Assembly: GCA_016214855.1 (NCBI GenBank)
Contig: JACRMT010000012.1
Coordinates: 1 to 64,000, forward strand
Source: Nitrospirota bacterium
Lineage (GTDB): Bacteria > Nitrospirota > Thermodesulfovibrionia > Thermodesulfovibrionales > UBA6898
Reading direction: 5' to 3'
DNA length: 64,000 nucleotides
Part shown: in pieces, positions 29,204 to 37,232 of the stretch
Numbering within the stretch: the stretch's first letter is position 1
Layout: each line of letters opens with the position of its first letter
Notes under the pieces: generated by a model
Databases searched by the model: none
Seen by the model: only the letters and a program-made list of their open reading frames with translations
What the model was told of the DNA's origin: nothing
Position numbers and translations under genes: made by a program

Positions 29204-29692
29204 TTACTGTGCGCAGCACTTTTTGAATTTCTTTCCGCTGCCGCAGGGACATGGATCGTTGCGGCCGGTCTTCGGCGCTTCACGGACAACCGGCTTGACA
29301 GACAGCGGCTCTCCGCCCACAAGGAACCATGTACCGTCTTTCTTGCTGAACGTGGCCCGCTCGCGATAATCCTTCCTGGTCCCCTGCTCTGAATAGGATA
29401 CGGCAAATGCAACCTTCCCTTCACTGTCGTCAGGCCCGCCACCAATGGTTTCGATGATCTCCAGGCCGTGCCACTCAGCGCCCTCTGCCCAGGCACGAGT
29501 CGTCTTTTCATTGAAGTCAGCACAGTGATCCGGATGGAGAGAAGTGCGGAGAAAATCTATTTCCTTCATGGCGTAAGCGCTGTACCGGGAACGCATAAGC
29601 TGTTCAGCAGTCTCCGCCGGTCTCTCACCTTTTATTATGGCCTGGCAGCATGCTTCATAAGCCAGGGTTGATCCGCAGGGGCATACATTCAT
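29204..29692 (-). CDS. ychJ: YchJ/UPF0225 protein with SEC-C motifs
   Basis: A 162-residue protein with a short zinc-binding SEC-C motif at each end: [13 protein letters not shown] at the start and [15 protein letters not shown] at the end. The middle holds the NTF2-like YchJ domain ([27 protein letters not shown]). SEC-C motifs bind zinc and often nucleic acid or protein partners; YchJ function is unknown. It is followed closely by the YgiB/YgiC pair, with TGTCTCC-type signals before the ATG. Confidence 0.9.
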   Translation of the reverse strand: MNVCPCGSTLAYEACCQAIIKGERPAETAEQLMRSRYSAYAMKEIDFLRTSLHPDHCADFNEKTTRAWAEGAEWHGLEIIETIGGGPDDSEGKVAFAVSYSEQGTRKDYRERATFSKKDGTWFLVGGEPLSVKPVVREAPKTGRNDPCPCGSGKKFKKCCAQ

Positions 29693-29774
29693 ATCTGTCT
29701 CCTTCTGAAAAATATTGAAATTATATCACATATCGATATGCTCTCTTTGCCATCTGAAGCCGGACAATATAAAA

Positions 29775-29805
29775 AGGGTGGCAGTATGGAACATTCTGCC
29801 ACCCT
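29775..29805 (-). terminator. rho-independent terminator after the FecR-type gene
   Basis: On the minus strand AGGGTGGCAG and CTGCCACCCT arms with an 11-nt loop are followed by TTTTTAT. It lies 24 bp downstream of the stop codon of the large FecR-domain gene. Confidence 0.85.
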
Positions 29806-29828
29806 CTATCAGTCCGCTGTCCTTTTGT

Positions 29829-31913
29829 CTATCGAAGGCCCGGGCCTCCACCTGAACCCGGTTTCTGCTGGCCGCTTTCCTCTGAAGGCTTTGCCCCCGC
29901 CTTCTTCTCTTCTGCCTTTTTCTCCTGTTTTTCCTGCTGTTTATCCTGTTTATTGGACGGAGTTATCTGCTGTTTCTGCGGACGTTCCTCCCGCTGTATC
30001 TGCCTGTTCTGTGCAGGTGCGCTCTCCCTCTGTTTTATCGGCTGCTGTGCAGGCGCAACTTCGTCAGTTCTCCTGAACTCTCTCTGCTTTGGACGCTCAG
30101 GCGGCATAACCTGTTGCGGACGTTGTGCAGGCCCCTGCTGTTCAATCTGACGCTGTTTCATGTTCTGTACAGGCGCGCCCTCCCTCTGTTTTATCGGCTG
30201 CTGTGCAGGCGCAACTTCGTCAGTTCTCCTGATCTCTCTCTGCTTTGAACGATCAGGCGGTACAACCTGCTGCTGACGCTGCGCAGGCTTATCCTGCTGT
30301 TCAACCTGACGCTGTTTCATGTTCTGGGCAGGGGCGCTCTCCTTTTCTTTTCGCGTCCTTTCCCTGGGGTCCTGTTGAAACATATTTCTTTCAGCCGGCG
30401 CCCTCTTTTCAGCAGGCGCTACTGCCCTTCCCTTCTCTCCTGTTTGCGGCCTTTCTGAAGGCCTGAACGTTCTCTCCCGCTCCTTTGCTCTTTCTTCAAA
30501 TGCATCTCTCTTCCGTTCCCTCGGCGTCTCTATTGCCTTAACCCCCATCTGCTTATCCGCTCTTCCCGGAGAGAACAGGGATCTATCTCTCTCCCTGATC
30601 ATGGGTCTTGCCTCCCTGATCTCCCTGAGCTTCGTTTCCCTGATCTTCATCGGCGGCTCTTTGGCTCTCGGGATCTCCCTGATAACTGCCATTCTCGATT
30701 CTCTTTCCGGCTTTATGTCAGGCCTGCCGACGCTGATCTTCTCCCGGAGAAATGGATTATCATTGACCTTGAAGTCAAGACGTCGTCCCCTTACAAACGT
30801 GTCACGATGAAGCGCGGTCACGGCATTATTGATATGAGCATTCCGATAAGTATCTCTCACCACGATGGTGTTGATATTCACATTGATAATGTTCACACTG
30901 TGTGATCCAAAGTGGCCGTACCCGTAATAGGTCTCACGGGGAGCAAGAGGTACCCATGCAACATAGGTCGGTGTATTTACCCAGCCGACATAACCCGGGC
31001 CCCAATAGACATCTCCTCTTGCAGGCGGAACCCAGAACCAGCCCACAGACGCCGCGTATGCCCATCTGCCGTAATGGTACGGTGCCCATCCCCAGGGCTC
31101 ATACCCTATCCAGACATAGTCACTGCCGACCCAGCTCCAGCGCCCGTTTCTGAAGGGCGACCAGCCCACAGAGACCTGCACGGTCGGCGTCCAGACATAC
31201 CCATAATCACTTACCGAGATCCATTTTCCGTTGTCATCGAAGTCGCTTGCATAGGTATCGAGTTCATCAGGCAGATACCGGGTGCTCTGTCTCCGCTCTT
31301 CAAATCTGCGGTCCCTCTCCGCGTTCCATCGCTCCCACGCATCAGCACGGCCCAGAGGTGCAAGGTCGGCATAATCATCGCTGATCTCGATGTTGTTCCC
31401 GGCAATAACTCTGGTAATGCCTCTTCTGCTCTCTGCATAGACCTGGCCGATATATACCGATACATTGGTGTAGCCGCTGCCGGCCGCATCAATATTAAAG
31501 ACCGCCCTGTCATAAACCCTGACAGAGGATACCGGTGTATCGACCTGTACAAGACTACCGCTCCTTTTACCCCTGAAGTTTACGTACACGCTGCCTTCAG
31601 TCAGATAAAACTGTGAGGAATCTGTGTTGATATTCAGAAGGTCAAGGGATGACCTCTCGTCAAGTCTCACCTGTGTGCCGCCAGCCAACTGTACCTCAGC
31701 CCTTGAACCGTCAGGCACCCAAACACTGTCTCCGTCCCGAAGCGGCATATTGACAGAGGCAGGAAACCACTCGGAAGAATCCTCGGATCTGATCTGCACA
31801 TCGCCGACCAGGTAGCTGAGGCGCGCATTGCCAAGACCTCCGGCATTGGCTGATACAGGGATCATGATCAGAATGATCATGATCGCAAGGCCTATTCTCT
31901 TAAAATGTTTCAT
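29829..31913 (-). CDS. FecR/DUF6600-type secreted protein with repeat-rich tail
   Basis: A 694-residue protein; the ATG at 31911-31913 has AAAGGAGG upstream and starts directly before the signal peptide (ends SANA). Residues about 30-190 match a FecR-type domain (LVGDVQIRSEDSSEW, AQLAGGTQVRLDERSSL). A Trp/Tyr/Gly-rich domain follows (WTPTVQVSVGWSPFRNG, GYEPWGWAPYHYGRW, WVPPARGDVYWGPGY), the DUF6600 pattern. From about residue 390 it is highly charged, Arg/Glu/Gln/Pro-rich and repetitive. Two copies of a roughly 50-residue unit containing RRTDEVAPAQQPIKQRE are evident. An envelope or extracellular role is likely; exact function is unknown. Confidence 0.8.
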   Translation of the reverse strand: MKHFKRIGLAIMIILIMIPVSANAGGLGNARLSYLVGDVQIRSEDSSEWFPASVNMPLRDGDSVWVPDGSRAEVQLAGGTQVRLDERSSLDLLNINTDSSQFYLTEGSVYVNFRGKRSGSLVQVDTPVSSVRVYDRAVFNIDAAGSGYTNVSVYIGQVYAESRRGITRVIAGNNIEISDDYADLAPLGRADAWERWNAERDRRFEERRQSTRYLPDELDTYASDFDDNGKWISVSDYGYVWTPTVQVSVGWSPFRNGRWSWVGSDYVWIGYEPWGWAPYHYGRWAYAASVGWFWVPPARGDVYWGPGYVGWVNTPTYVAWVPLAPRETYYGYGHFGSHSVNIINVNINTIVVRDTYRNAHINNAVTALHRDTFVRGRRLDFKVNDNPFLREKISVGRPDIKPERESRMAVIREIPRAKEPPMKIRETKLREIREARPMIRERDRSLFSPGRADKQMGVKAIETPRERKRDAFEERAKERERTFRPSERPQTGEKGRAVAPAEKRAPAERNMFQQDPRERTRKEKESAPAQNMKQRQVEQQDKPAQRQQQVVPPDRSKQREIRRTDEVAPAQQPIKQREGAPVQNMKQRQIEQQGPAQRPQQVMPPERPKQREFRRTDEVAPAQQPIKQRESAPAQNRQIQREERPQKQQITPSNKQDKQQEKQEKKAEEKKAGAKPSEESGQQKPGSGGGPGLR

Positions 31914-32150
31914 AACTCTTTCCTCCTTTTTCTGCTCCTGCTGTTTAAACATCGCATGGTTCATCTGGTTTCTCCCTTATTCTTTCAAAGCATATCGTCT
32001 TTGAGGTTATTTCACCAGTATTTTGTGAATGCTTTATGAACTTCACAATGTTTCATAATTTCAGGACATGACTGCATTGAAAAACATTGATTGCTGGCGA
32101 CTGCCGAAACTGAAATCAAGGGGCGCCAGTCGGAAAATTCCAGAAATCGT

Positions 32151-32663
32151 TCAGATGATCACCTCTTCAATCGCAAGGACAACGTCTCCGCGTGAAGCAT
32201 CGGGAACAATCCATCGCAATGTCCATCGTGATTCCGGTGTCTGTTCAGGCGCAGCAGAGTCCGGCAAGCGGTATTCGGCCCGGCAGGCAAGATCGAACCT
32301 CCAGTTCAGGGCTGCCCGGTACCCGAACATATGTAATTTGCTGGCTGCCCCAGGATGGGCAGTGAGCAGAAGGTCATACAGATCCCATCTGACGATCCCC
32401 AAGGGAGGAATTGACGCAGGCACAGAATGAGCGAGTGAATCCGTGATATCCTGAATCGTGCCGCCTTCCTGTCCGAGAGTGGCATGGAGGACAACGTTTG
32501 TCAGCTCAACATCGGAAACATTGCGGATCGTCAGAATAGCTCTTTCAAAAGGAATCTCCCTGTTGCCGCTCGCCGGCATTTGAGAAGCCTCGGGCTGCAA
32601 TGAGATTACAGGGGAACGCTCCCGGCTGTCCTGTCCTGATTTTCCTTGCCCGGTGTTTGTCAT
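32151..32663 (-). CDS. conserved protein of unknown function near the AOR module
   Basis: A 170-residue protein with AAGGAGG before the ATG and no signal peptide. It has a disordered polar N-terminus (about 1-35), then a beta-rich stretch with ERAILTIRNVSDVELTNVVLHA, which reads like an Ig/arrestin-like strand pattern, and a C-terminal TLRWIVPDASRGDVVLAIEE. I do not recognise the family. It follows the radical SAM maturase gene with a 69-bp gap on the same strand, so it may belong to the tungsten-enzyme module. Confidence 0.6.
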   Translation of the reverse strand: MTNTGQGKSGQDSRERSPVISLQPEASQMPASGNREIPFERAILTIRNVSDVELTNVVLHATLGQEGGTIQDITDSLAHSVPASIPPLGIVRWDLYDLLLTAHPGAASKLHMFGYRAALNWRFDLACRAEYRLPDSAAPEQTPESRWTLRWIVPDASRGDVVLAIEEVII

Positions 32664-32732
32664 GATAAATACCTCCTTATCGCCGATCTTCTGCCTTCAG
32701 CATATCACGGTCTGGTGCAAGGGCCAAGCAGG

Positions 32733-34022
32733 TTATTGGAGGCAATGAAAGAGCCCGGTGCACCAAAGGCAGGCACCGCAGGGCACAGACTCAAGATAAC
32801 AGTCCTGTTCAAATTCCTCCTCGCTCACATAGTCGCACAGAGCGAATCCGCAGTCAAAGCAGAAGGGGAATTTGTAATCAAGCACGTTATTTCGAAAGGA
32901 GCGGGAGGATGCATCGTTCCAGATCGCATGAATATCCCGGTCATGGAGATTGCCAAAAACCCAGGGCTTCACCTTTTTGGCAAGGCCGCCCACATAACAG
33001 GCGTACCGGTGCCAGAGGAAATAGCAGGGATGGATATCTCCGTCCCAGGAGACAAAGGCACTGTTTCCCTCGACAAACTCGCACTTTCTTGTGTTACGCG
33101 GCGCCATACCAGGCAGCGTCAGTTCAACACCGGCCTCCCGTGCAGCCAGCCTTGCCTCATCAAAGACCTTTTCAGCAGACACCAGCCAGTCCTCGTCCCG
33201 CCTGAGCAGACGGTCCAGGTGAAGGGTAATACCCTGCGCCTCTGCGTCGCCCCGCATCTGTGCTACAAGATCAACGATCCGCTCTTCTTCCGACGTTCTT
33301 GCCACCTTCGTAAGAGTATCGGTATATTGCCTGAGGTCAAGACCTTTCTGCCGTGCATCTGTTTTCCAACGCTCGTACAGGGCAATGGCATTGGCAGTAT
33401 TGGTATCGTAAGCAGTCTGTTCGACAAGGTCTTTATGATAAGGCAGCAGGTGAGTGACGATCGCAAAGCTGGCGCCGTTTCTGCCTGCCCAGCGAACAAC
33501 TTCAGGCAGCTCAGCGAGGTTGCTGCGCATCAGCACGAACTCTATACCAATACGGAGATCACGTCCGCTGCCTCGCGCTTTGGCCTTGTTCAGACTCGAA
33601 ACTGCGGCCACAATGCCGCTCATCTGCCCGCCGCTCCGGATCGTGCGGAAACTCTCATCTGAAACCGTATCGATCGACAGGCAGATGCGGTCGAGCCCTG
33701 CGTCAAGAAGAGAGACAGCACGCTGATCGTTCAGCGCCATGCCATTAGACTGAAATCCGACCCATGCCTTCTCCGGCATGAGGGCCTTTGCCTTGCGTAT
33801 AAACGTCTCAAGATGCGGATTAAGCAGGGACTCTCCTATCCCGTTCAGCACGAGCGCATCAAGATGAGGGAATGCCGGGGCCAGGGCCTCAAAGGTCTCC
33901 GGCGTCATACTGCCTTCAGGAATGCCTCCATTGTCATTCTGCTTCACGCACATGCCGCATTTCAGGTTGCAGCTGGTCGTGAGCTCGACAAAAAGACGGG
34001 ATGGATAAGTATTGGCTGCCAT
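32733..34022 (-). CDS. radical SAM/SPASM protein, probable tungsten-oxidoreductase cofactor maturase
   Basis: A 429-residue radical SAM enzyme: the AdoMet cluster motif is CNLKCGMC near residue 14. The TIM-barrel marks are LNGIGESLLNPH and DRICLSIDT. The C-terminal SPASM/auxiliary cluster region is Cys-rich (CYFLWHRYACYVGG; FCFDCGFALCDY; CGACLWCTGLFHC). This combination matches radical SAM maturases encoded next to aldehyde:ferredoxin oxidoreductases (tungsten cofactor modification family). Here an AOR and a MoaD-like protein are neighbours, which supports the call. Function as a maturase is family-based inference. Confidence 0.8.
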   Translation of the reverse strand: MAANTYPSRLFVELTTSCNLKCGMCVKQNDNGGIPEGSMTPETFEALAPAFPHLDALVLNGIGESLLNPHLETFIRKAKALMPEKAWVGFQSNGMALNDQRAVSLLDAGLDRICLSIDTVSDESFRTIRSGGQMSGIVAAVSSLNKAKARGSGRDLRIGIEFVLMRSNLAELPEVVRWAGRNGASFAIVTHLLPYHKDLVEQTAYDTNTANAIALYERWKTDARQKGLDLRQYTDTLTKVARTSEEERIVDLVAQMRGDAEAQGITLHLDRLLRRDEDWLVSAEKVFDEARLAAREAGVELTLPGMAPRNTRKCEFVEGNSAFVSWDGDIHPCYFLWHRYACYVGGLAKKVKPWVFGNLHDRDIHAIWNDASSRSFRNNVLDYKFPFCFDCGFALCDYVSEEEFEQDCYLESVPCGACLWCTGLFHCLQ

Positions 34023-34159
34023 AGCTTTATTTTATCATTCCGGTCACAAACTGCTATGACGCCTGTCATGTTCGATCCACCTCTGCTTTAAGGCAGCACG
34101 CCTGTCTTCAGTGCCAGGGGATCAGATTCGCGAAACTCAAATCATGCCGGCACGTCTGC

Positions 34160-34165
34160 TATAAT
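34160..34165 (+). promoter_or_regulatory. -10 hexamer TATAAT of the moaD-like gene
   Basis: A perfect TATAAT ends 5 bp before the ATG at 34171. Transcription would be expected to begin at or next to the start codon, with no room for a Shine-Dalgarno site. No matching -35 hexamer is evident. Confidence 0.4.
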
Positions 34166-34170
34166 AAACT

Positions 34171-34392
34171 ATGCAGGTGAAGATCAAGCTTTTCGCATCA
34201 TTGCGCAAGTTCGGCCCAGATGAGCAGATCATTGAATTGCCTGACAATGCTACGATCGACGATGCAATAAACTCACTGAACATTCCGAAGACCGCCCTGC
34301 TCAGGATCGTCAACGGGGAACACAGACCTGCAGTACACCAGATGAAGGACGGGGATGAACTGGCACTCTTCCCGCCCATAGCGGGCGGATAG
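34171..34392 (+). CDS. MoaD/ThiS-like sulfur carrier protein
   Basis: A 73-residue beta-grasp protein ending in the diagnostic Gly-Gly (PPIAGG), which is adenylated and thiocarboxylated to donate sulfur to molybdopterin or thiazole. MQVKIKLFASLRK and DGDELALFPP are the MoaD-type edges. It reads opposite to the AOR, radical SAM and unknown neighbours, but lies within the same module, so sulfur donation for the tungsten pterin is the likely role. A TATAAT ends 5 bp before the ATG, so the transcript may be leaderless. Confidence 0.85.
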   Translation: MQVKIKLFASLRKFGPDEQIIELPDNATIDDAINSLNIPKTALLRIVNGEHRPAVHQMKDGDELALFPPIAGG

Positions 34393-34413
34393 ACTCCGCT
34401 GCCCGGCTTCTGC

Positions 34414-35022
34414 CTATGCTGGAGATACCGATAGAAGAATCTCGTCCCCTCCTGTCAGACTGTCCTGCAGTTTTCTGAGATCAACAGGCCTGTTGTCAAG
34501 CTCGGTCCTTATGCATCCCTTCCAGAAATCCTGAGACAGGCCGGCCATAAAGCTCAGAAGATCTTCCGCCTTCAGGGAAACTCCCCTCTGCAACAGGCAG
34601 GGCCCCATTTCTGCCATAAGAAGATTGAAGAGTTTTATTCTCACATACCCCTCTTTTACGCTGCACGTTTCCGCTTTTTCATGATAGGTGATCGCATTGC
34701 GAAATGAGGAATATGCACCTCCCCTCCTGAGCGTTGCGCCTACAAGACCGGGCATGGCAGCAGAAAGGGCGAGAACAGAACCGTCCTTTACTATAGCTGT
34801 TTCGATATCATCGACCGGTTTGCCGTCAAGGATGATCGACTGTATCTTTGCTATGGTTTCCTCTCCTGCCCTGAGCTCGTCCGTGAGAAATGCAGCTACA
34901 CTGCAGCAGATACGGCACCTGAGGTCCACGCCCTGCTGAAGCAGCAGGAAGAATTCCGGGAGAAGTGGTTTATCCAGAACAAACTCAAGATGGGGAAGTT
35001 GCTGCATCTCAGTAAAATACAT
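34414..35022 (-). CDS. unknown protein in the tungsten AOR module
   Basis: A 202-residue protein with no signal peptide. Notable are a Cys cluster RCRICCSV near residue 36-41, a central SAAMPGLVGATLRRGGAY segment, and a second half resembling the beginning of a beta-grasp (VDLRKLQDSLTGGDEILLSVSPA). The closing G-G-D-E-I-L-L pattern recalls MoaD-type C-terminal strands, but there is no terminal Gly-Gly. It is divergent from the MoaD-like gene's direction and immediately downstream of AOR (133-bp gap with a terminator). I do not recognise the family. Confidence 0.6.
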   Translation of the reverse strand: MYFTEMQQLPHLEFVLDKPLLPEFFLLLQQGVDLRCRICCSVAAFLTDELRAGEETIAKIQSIILDGKPVDDIETAIVKDGSVLALSAAMPGLVGATLRRGGAYSSFRNAITYHEKAETCSVKEGYVRIKLFNLLMAEMGPCLLQRGVSLKAEDLLSFMAGLSQDFWKGCIRTELDNRPVDLRKLQDSLTGGDEILLSVSPA

Positions 35023-35103
35023 TAGGGGCCGGTTTCATGTTTTTTCGCCTCACGCCATGCTCCTTTGGAAGGGCTTTCTTGGTGTTCGGCCATGCCATGT
35101 CAC

Positions 35104-35135
35104 AAAAAAGAAGGAGAGACTTTCGCCTCTCCTTC
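35104..35135 (-). terminator. rho-independent terminator after AOR
   Basis: On the minus strand arms GAAGGAGAGGC and GTCTCTCCTTC around a GAAA tetraloop are followed by six T. It separates the AOR gene from the downstream unknown gene. Confidence 0.9.
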
Positions 35136-35155
35136 CTCTGACATAGCGGTCCGGT

Positions 35156-36892
35156 TTACCAGTTGAAAACCTTGTCCAGATCCTCGTCTTTGACATCAAA
35201 GGTAACATTATGCGGTGCGAATTTCTCGGTTTTGAAGTAGCTCGGCAGCCGATCGTGCTGCGGGGTGAAGCCGGCAGCCTTGTTGAAGTCCCGTTCCATC
35301 TTGAGGACCATTTTGCCCAGATCGGTCACGCCGTCACCGGTCAGATTCAGGCCGTAGAAGGCATTGAGCAGATCGAGCAGTGCCTGGAAGGTATCGGGCT
35401 GATCGAGCACCGCAAAGGCAATGAAGAGACACATGCCTGTGGAATCGATCGCCGCAGTCGCGATCTGCAGGTTCCGCGAGAGCTCGACCTGGCCTTCAGG
35501 CCTGAGCGCGTTTACATCGCCACCCACCTTCAGGACGTTTGCAGTAACAGCGTACCCTGCAGTGTGGTCCGCGCCCATGGGGCTCGTGGCATAGGTGACG
35601 CCAATGCCCTGCACTGCACGGGGATCGTACGCCGGCATGGCCTGTCCCTTGACCACCGGCACACGCTCTACGCCAAAGGCCTTGCCGGTCAGGGCAGCGC
35701 CGTTGCCGAGAATCCTGCCGAGGTCTGTTCCCTTGCCAACCTCATGCACCATCTTGATCGCAGCGTCTGCATCGCCGAATTTCGCAAGTCCTGCTTCCAT
35801 CGCAACGGCTATGGTCGCGCCCATCTCGATCGTATCAATGCCATAGGTGTCATCCAGGAAATCGAGCATCGCGATCTTGTCCATGTCATTGATGCCGCAG
35901 TTGCCGCCGTGAGCCCAGACCGTCTCGTATTCCGGCTGTTTGGTCAGGAAATGACCGTCCTTGTCATTATAAGTACCCGAACACTGAATAACACAACCGC
36001 GGTGGCAGCCGTGGGTCGGGTTCGCCCCTCGCTTCTTTTCGGTCTCTGCCAGGGTCTCTCCGCTGATCGCAGCAGCTCCGTCAAAGCGGCCCTGTTTAAA
36101 GTTATATGTCGGGTACCCGCCGACTTCGTTCAGAATGTTCGTAAGCACGTTCGTGCCATACGCAGGAAGGCCCTGTCCGGTGACCGGGTGCTTCTTAAGA
36201 CCGTCGACAAACCTCTTGTTGGCATCCTTGAACTTCTCAGGGTCCTTCGGCGGCCGCATCGGCATGCCGGTATCGTCAAGCACAATAACCTTGACGTTCT
36301 TGGCGCCCATGACAGCACCGACGCCACCACGGCCGGCATGACGGGTCGGCCGCAATTCCATGTCCGTAAACGCAACAGTCGCTGCGCCCATTTTCATCTC
36401 ACCGGCAGGCCCGATCGAGATACAGCATATCTTATCGCCGAATTCTGCCTTCATCTTTGCGACAAGATCGTAATTAGTGAGCATTTTGAGGCTGTTATCA
36501 GCCGTGATCCTGACCCCGTCCTTGTTGATGAAAACCTTGTGCAGATCATCGCTCTTCGGTTTCCCTTCAAGCACGATCGCACTGTACCCAAGCCGCGCCA
36601 AGACCTGTGACGCCTGACCTCCGGAGTTCGCCTCCTTAATGCCGCCCGTAAGCGGACTCTTACAGCCGACAGAGATCCTGCCTGACATGGCACTCGCTGT
36701 CCCGCTCAGGAGGCCAGGGGCTATGACCAGCTTATTATCTGCGCCCAGAGGATGGCATAATGGAGGAACTTCCTTCGAAATAATCGCCGAAGTCATCGCC
36801 CTGCCGCCAAGACCGGCATAGTCGCCAACCGGAACTTCTGTTGCCTTGGGACCGCCTTCCGCTCCCACATCGATTCTCAGGATCTTGTCCAT
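35156..36892 (-). CDS. aor: tungsten-dependent aldehyde:ferredoxin oxidoreductase
   Basis: AOR oxidises aldehydes to acids (or the reverse) with ferredoxin, using a bis-pterin tungsten cofactor and one 4Fe-4S cluster. The 578-residue length is standard. The N-terminal domain has GLGGRAMTSAII and GRISVGCKSPLTGG. The cluster cysteines are in HGCHRGCVIQCSG and the last one in IDSTGMCLF. The pterin/substrate motif SPMGADHTAGYA and the RPTRHAGRGGVGAVMG strand are family-specific. AAGGAGG precedes the ATG. A strong terminator follows. The neighbouring radical SAM maturase and MoaD-like protein fit cofactor assembly. Confidence 0.92.
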   Translation of the reverse strand: MDKILRIDVGAEGGPKATEVPVGDYAGLGGRAMTSAIISKEVPPLCHPLGADNKLVIAPGLLSGTASAMSGRISVGCKSPLTGGIKEANSGGQASQVLARLGYSAIVLEGKPKSDDLHKVFINKDGVRITADNSLKMLTNYDLVAKMKAEFGDKICCISIGPAGEMKMGAATVAFTDMELRPTRHAGRGGVGAVMGAKNVKVIVLDDTGMPMRPPKDPEKFKDANKRFVDGLKKHPVTGQGLPAYGTNVLTNILNEVGGYPTYNFKQGRFDGAAAISGETLAETEKKRGANPTHGCHRGCVIQCSGTYNDKDGHFLTKQPEYETVWAHGGNCGINDMDKIAMLDFLDDTYGIDTIEMGATIAVAMEAGLAKFGDADAAIKMVHEVGKGTDLGRILGNGAALTGKAFGVERVPVVKGQAMPAYDPRAVQGIGVTYATSPMGADHTAGYAVTANVLKVGGDVNALRPEGQVELSRNLQIATAAIDSTGMCLFIAFAVLDQPDTFQALLDLLNAFYGLNLTGDGVTDLGKMVLKMERDFNKAAGFTPQHDRLPSYFKTEKFAPHNVTFDVKDEDLDKVFNW

Positions 36893-37131
36893 AACTGCCT
36901 CCTTTTCTTTACCGGGTTTTTTGTTGAAGTTATTACCATATCAGGCTGGCTTTCTCATAGTGTCGTTATCTTTCAGGGATATAATTTTATGCGCTTGTAT
37001 AGACCAAATATTAGGACAATAGCGACCGTTTGTCAAACAAAAAACCGCTTACGGTCAAGCCAATATCAGGATTACATGACTGACATAAGAATAGCCTGGC
37101 TGCTGACATTACTGAACCTGTCTCAGCAGAC

Positions 37132-37163
37132 AAAAAAAGAGGGGCAGATCACCTGCCCCTCTT
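37132..37163. terminator. bidirectional-looking terminator hairpin
   Basis: Arms AAGAGGGGCAG and CTGCCCCTCTT; on the minus strand T-runs follow, terminating the ammonium transporter gene that ends at 37233. It lies in the 340-bp gap between the AOR start and amt; the rest of that gap shows a THY-type repeat remnant at 37179-37226 but no further gene. Confidence 0.8.
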
Positions 37164-37178
37164 TTGCATTCCCTATTT

Positions 37179-37226
37179 GCTCCATTTCTTGTCAATTACT
37201 CTTTACACATAACTCTTCACGTTTTA
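37179..37226. repeat. degenerate ACTCATTACTC-type repeat
   Basis: Weakly conserved AATTACTCTTTACACATAAC-like units follow the ammonium transporter stop codon, like the arrays at 39155-39241. Confidence 0.4.
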
Positions 37227-37232
37227 CTGCCT

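Noticed and set aside
35210-36610. 466-codon plus-strand frame opposite AOR
   Set aside because: Antisense shadow; the minus-strand AOR has clear motifs, correct length and ribosome site.
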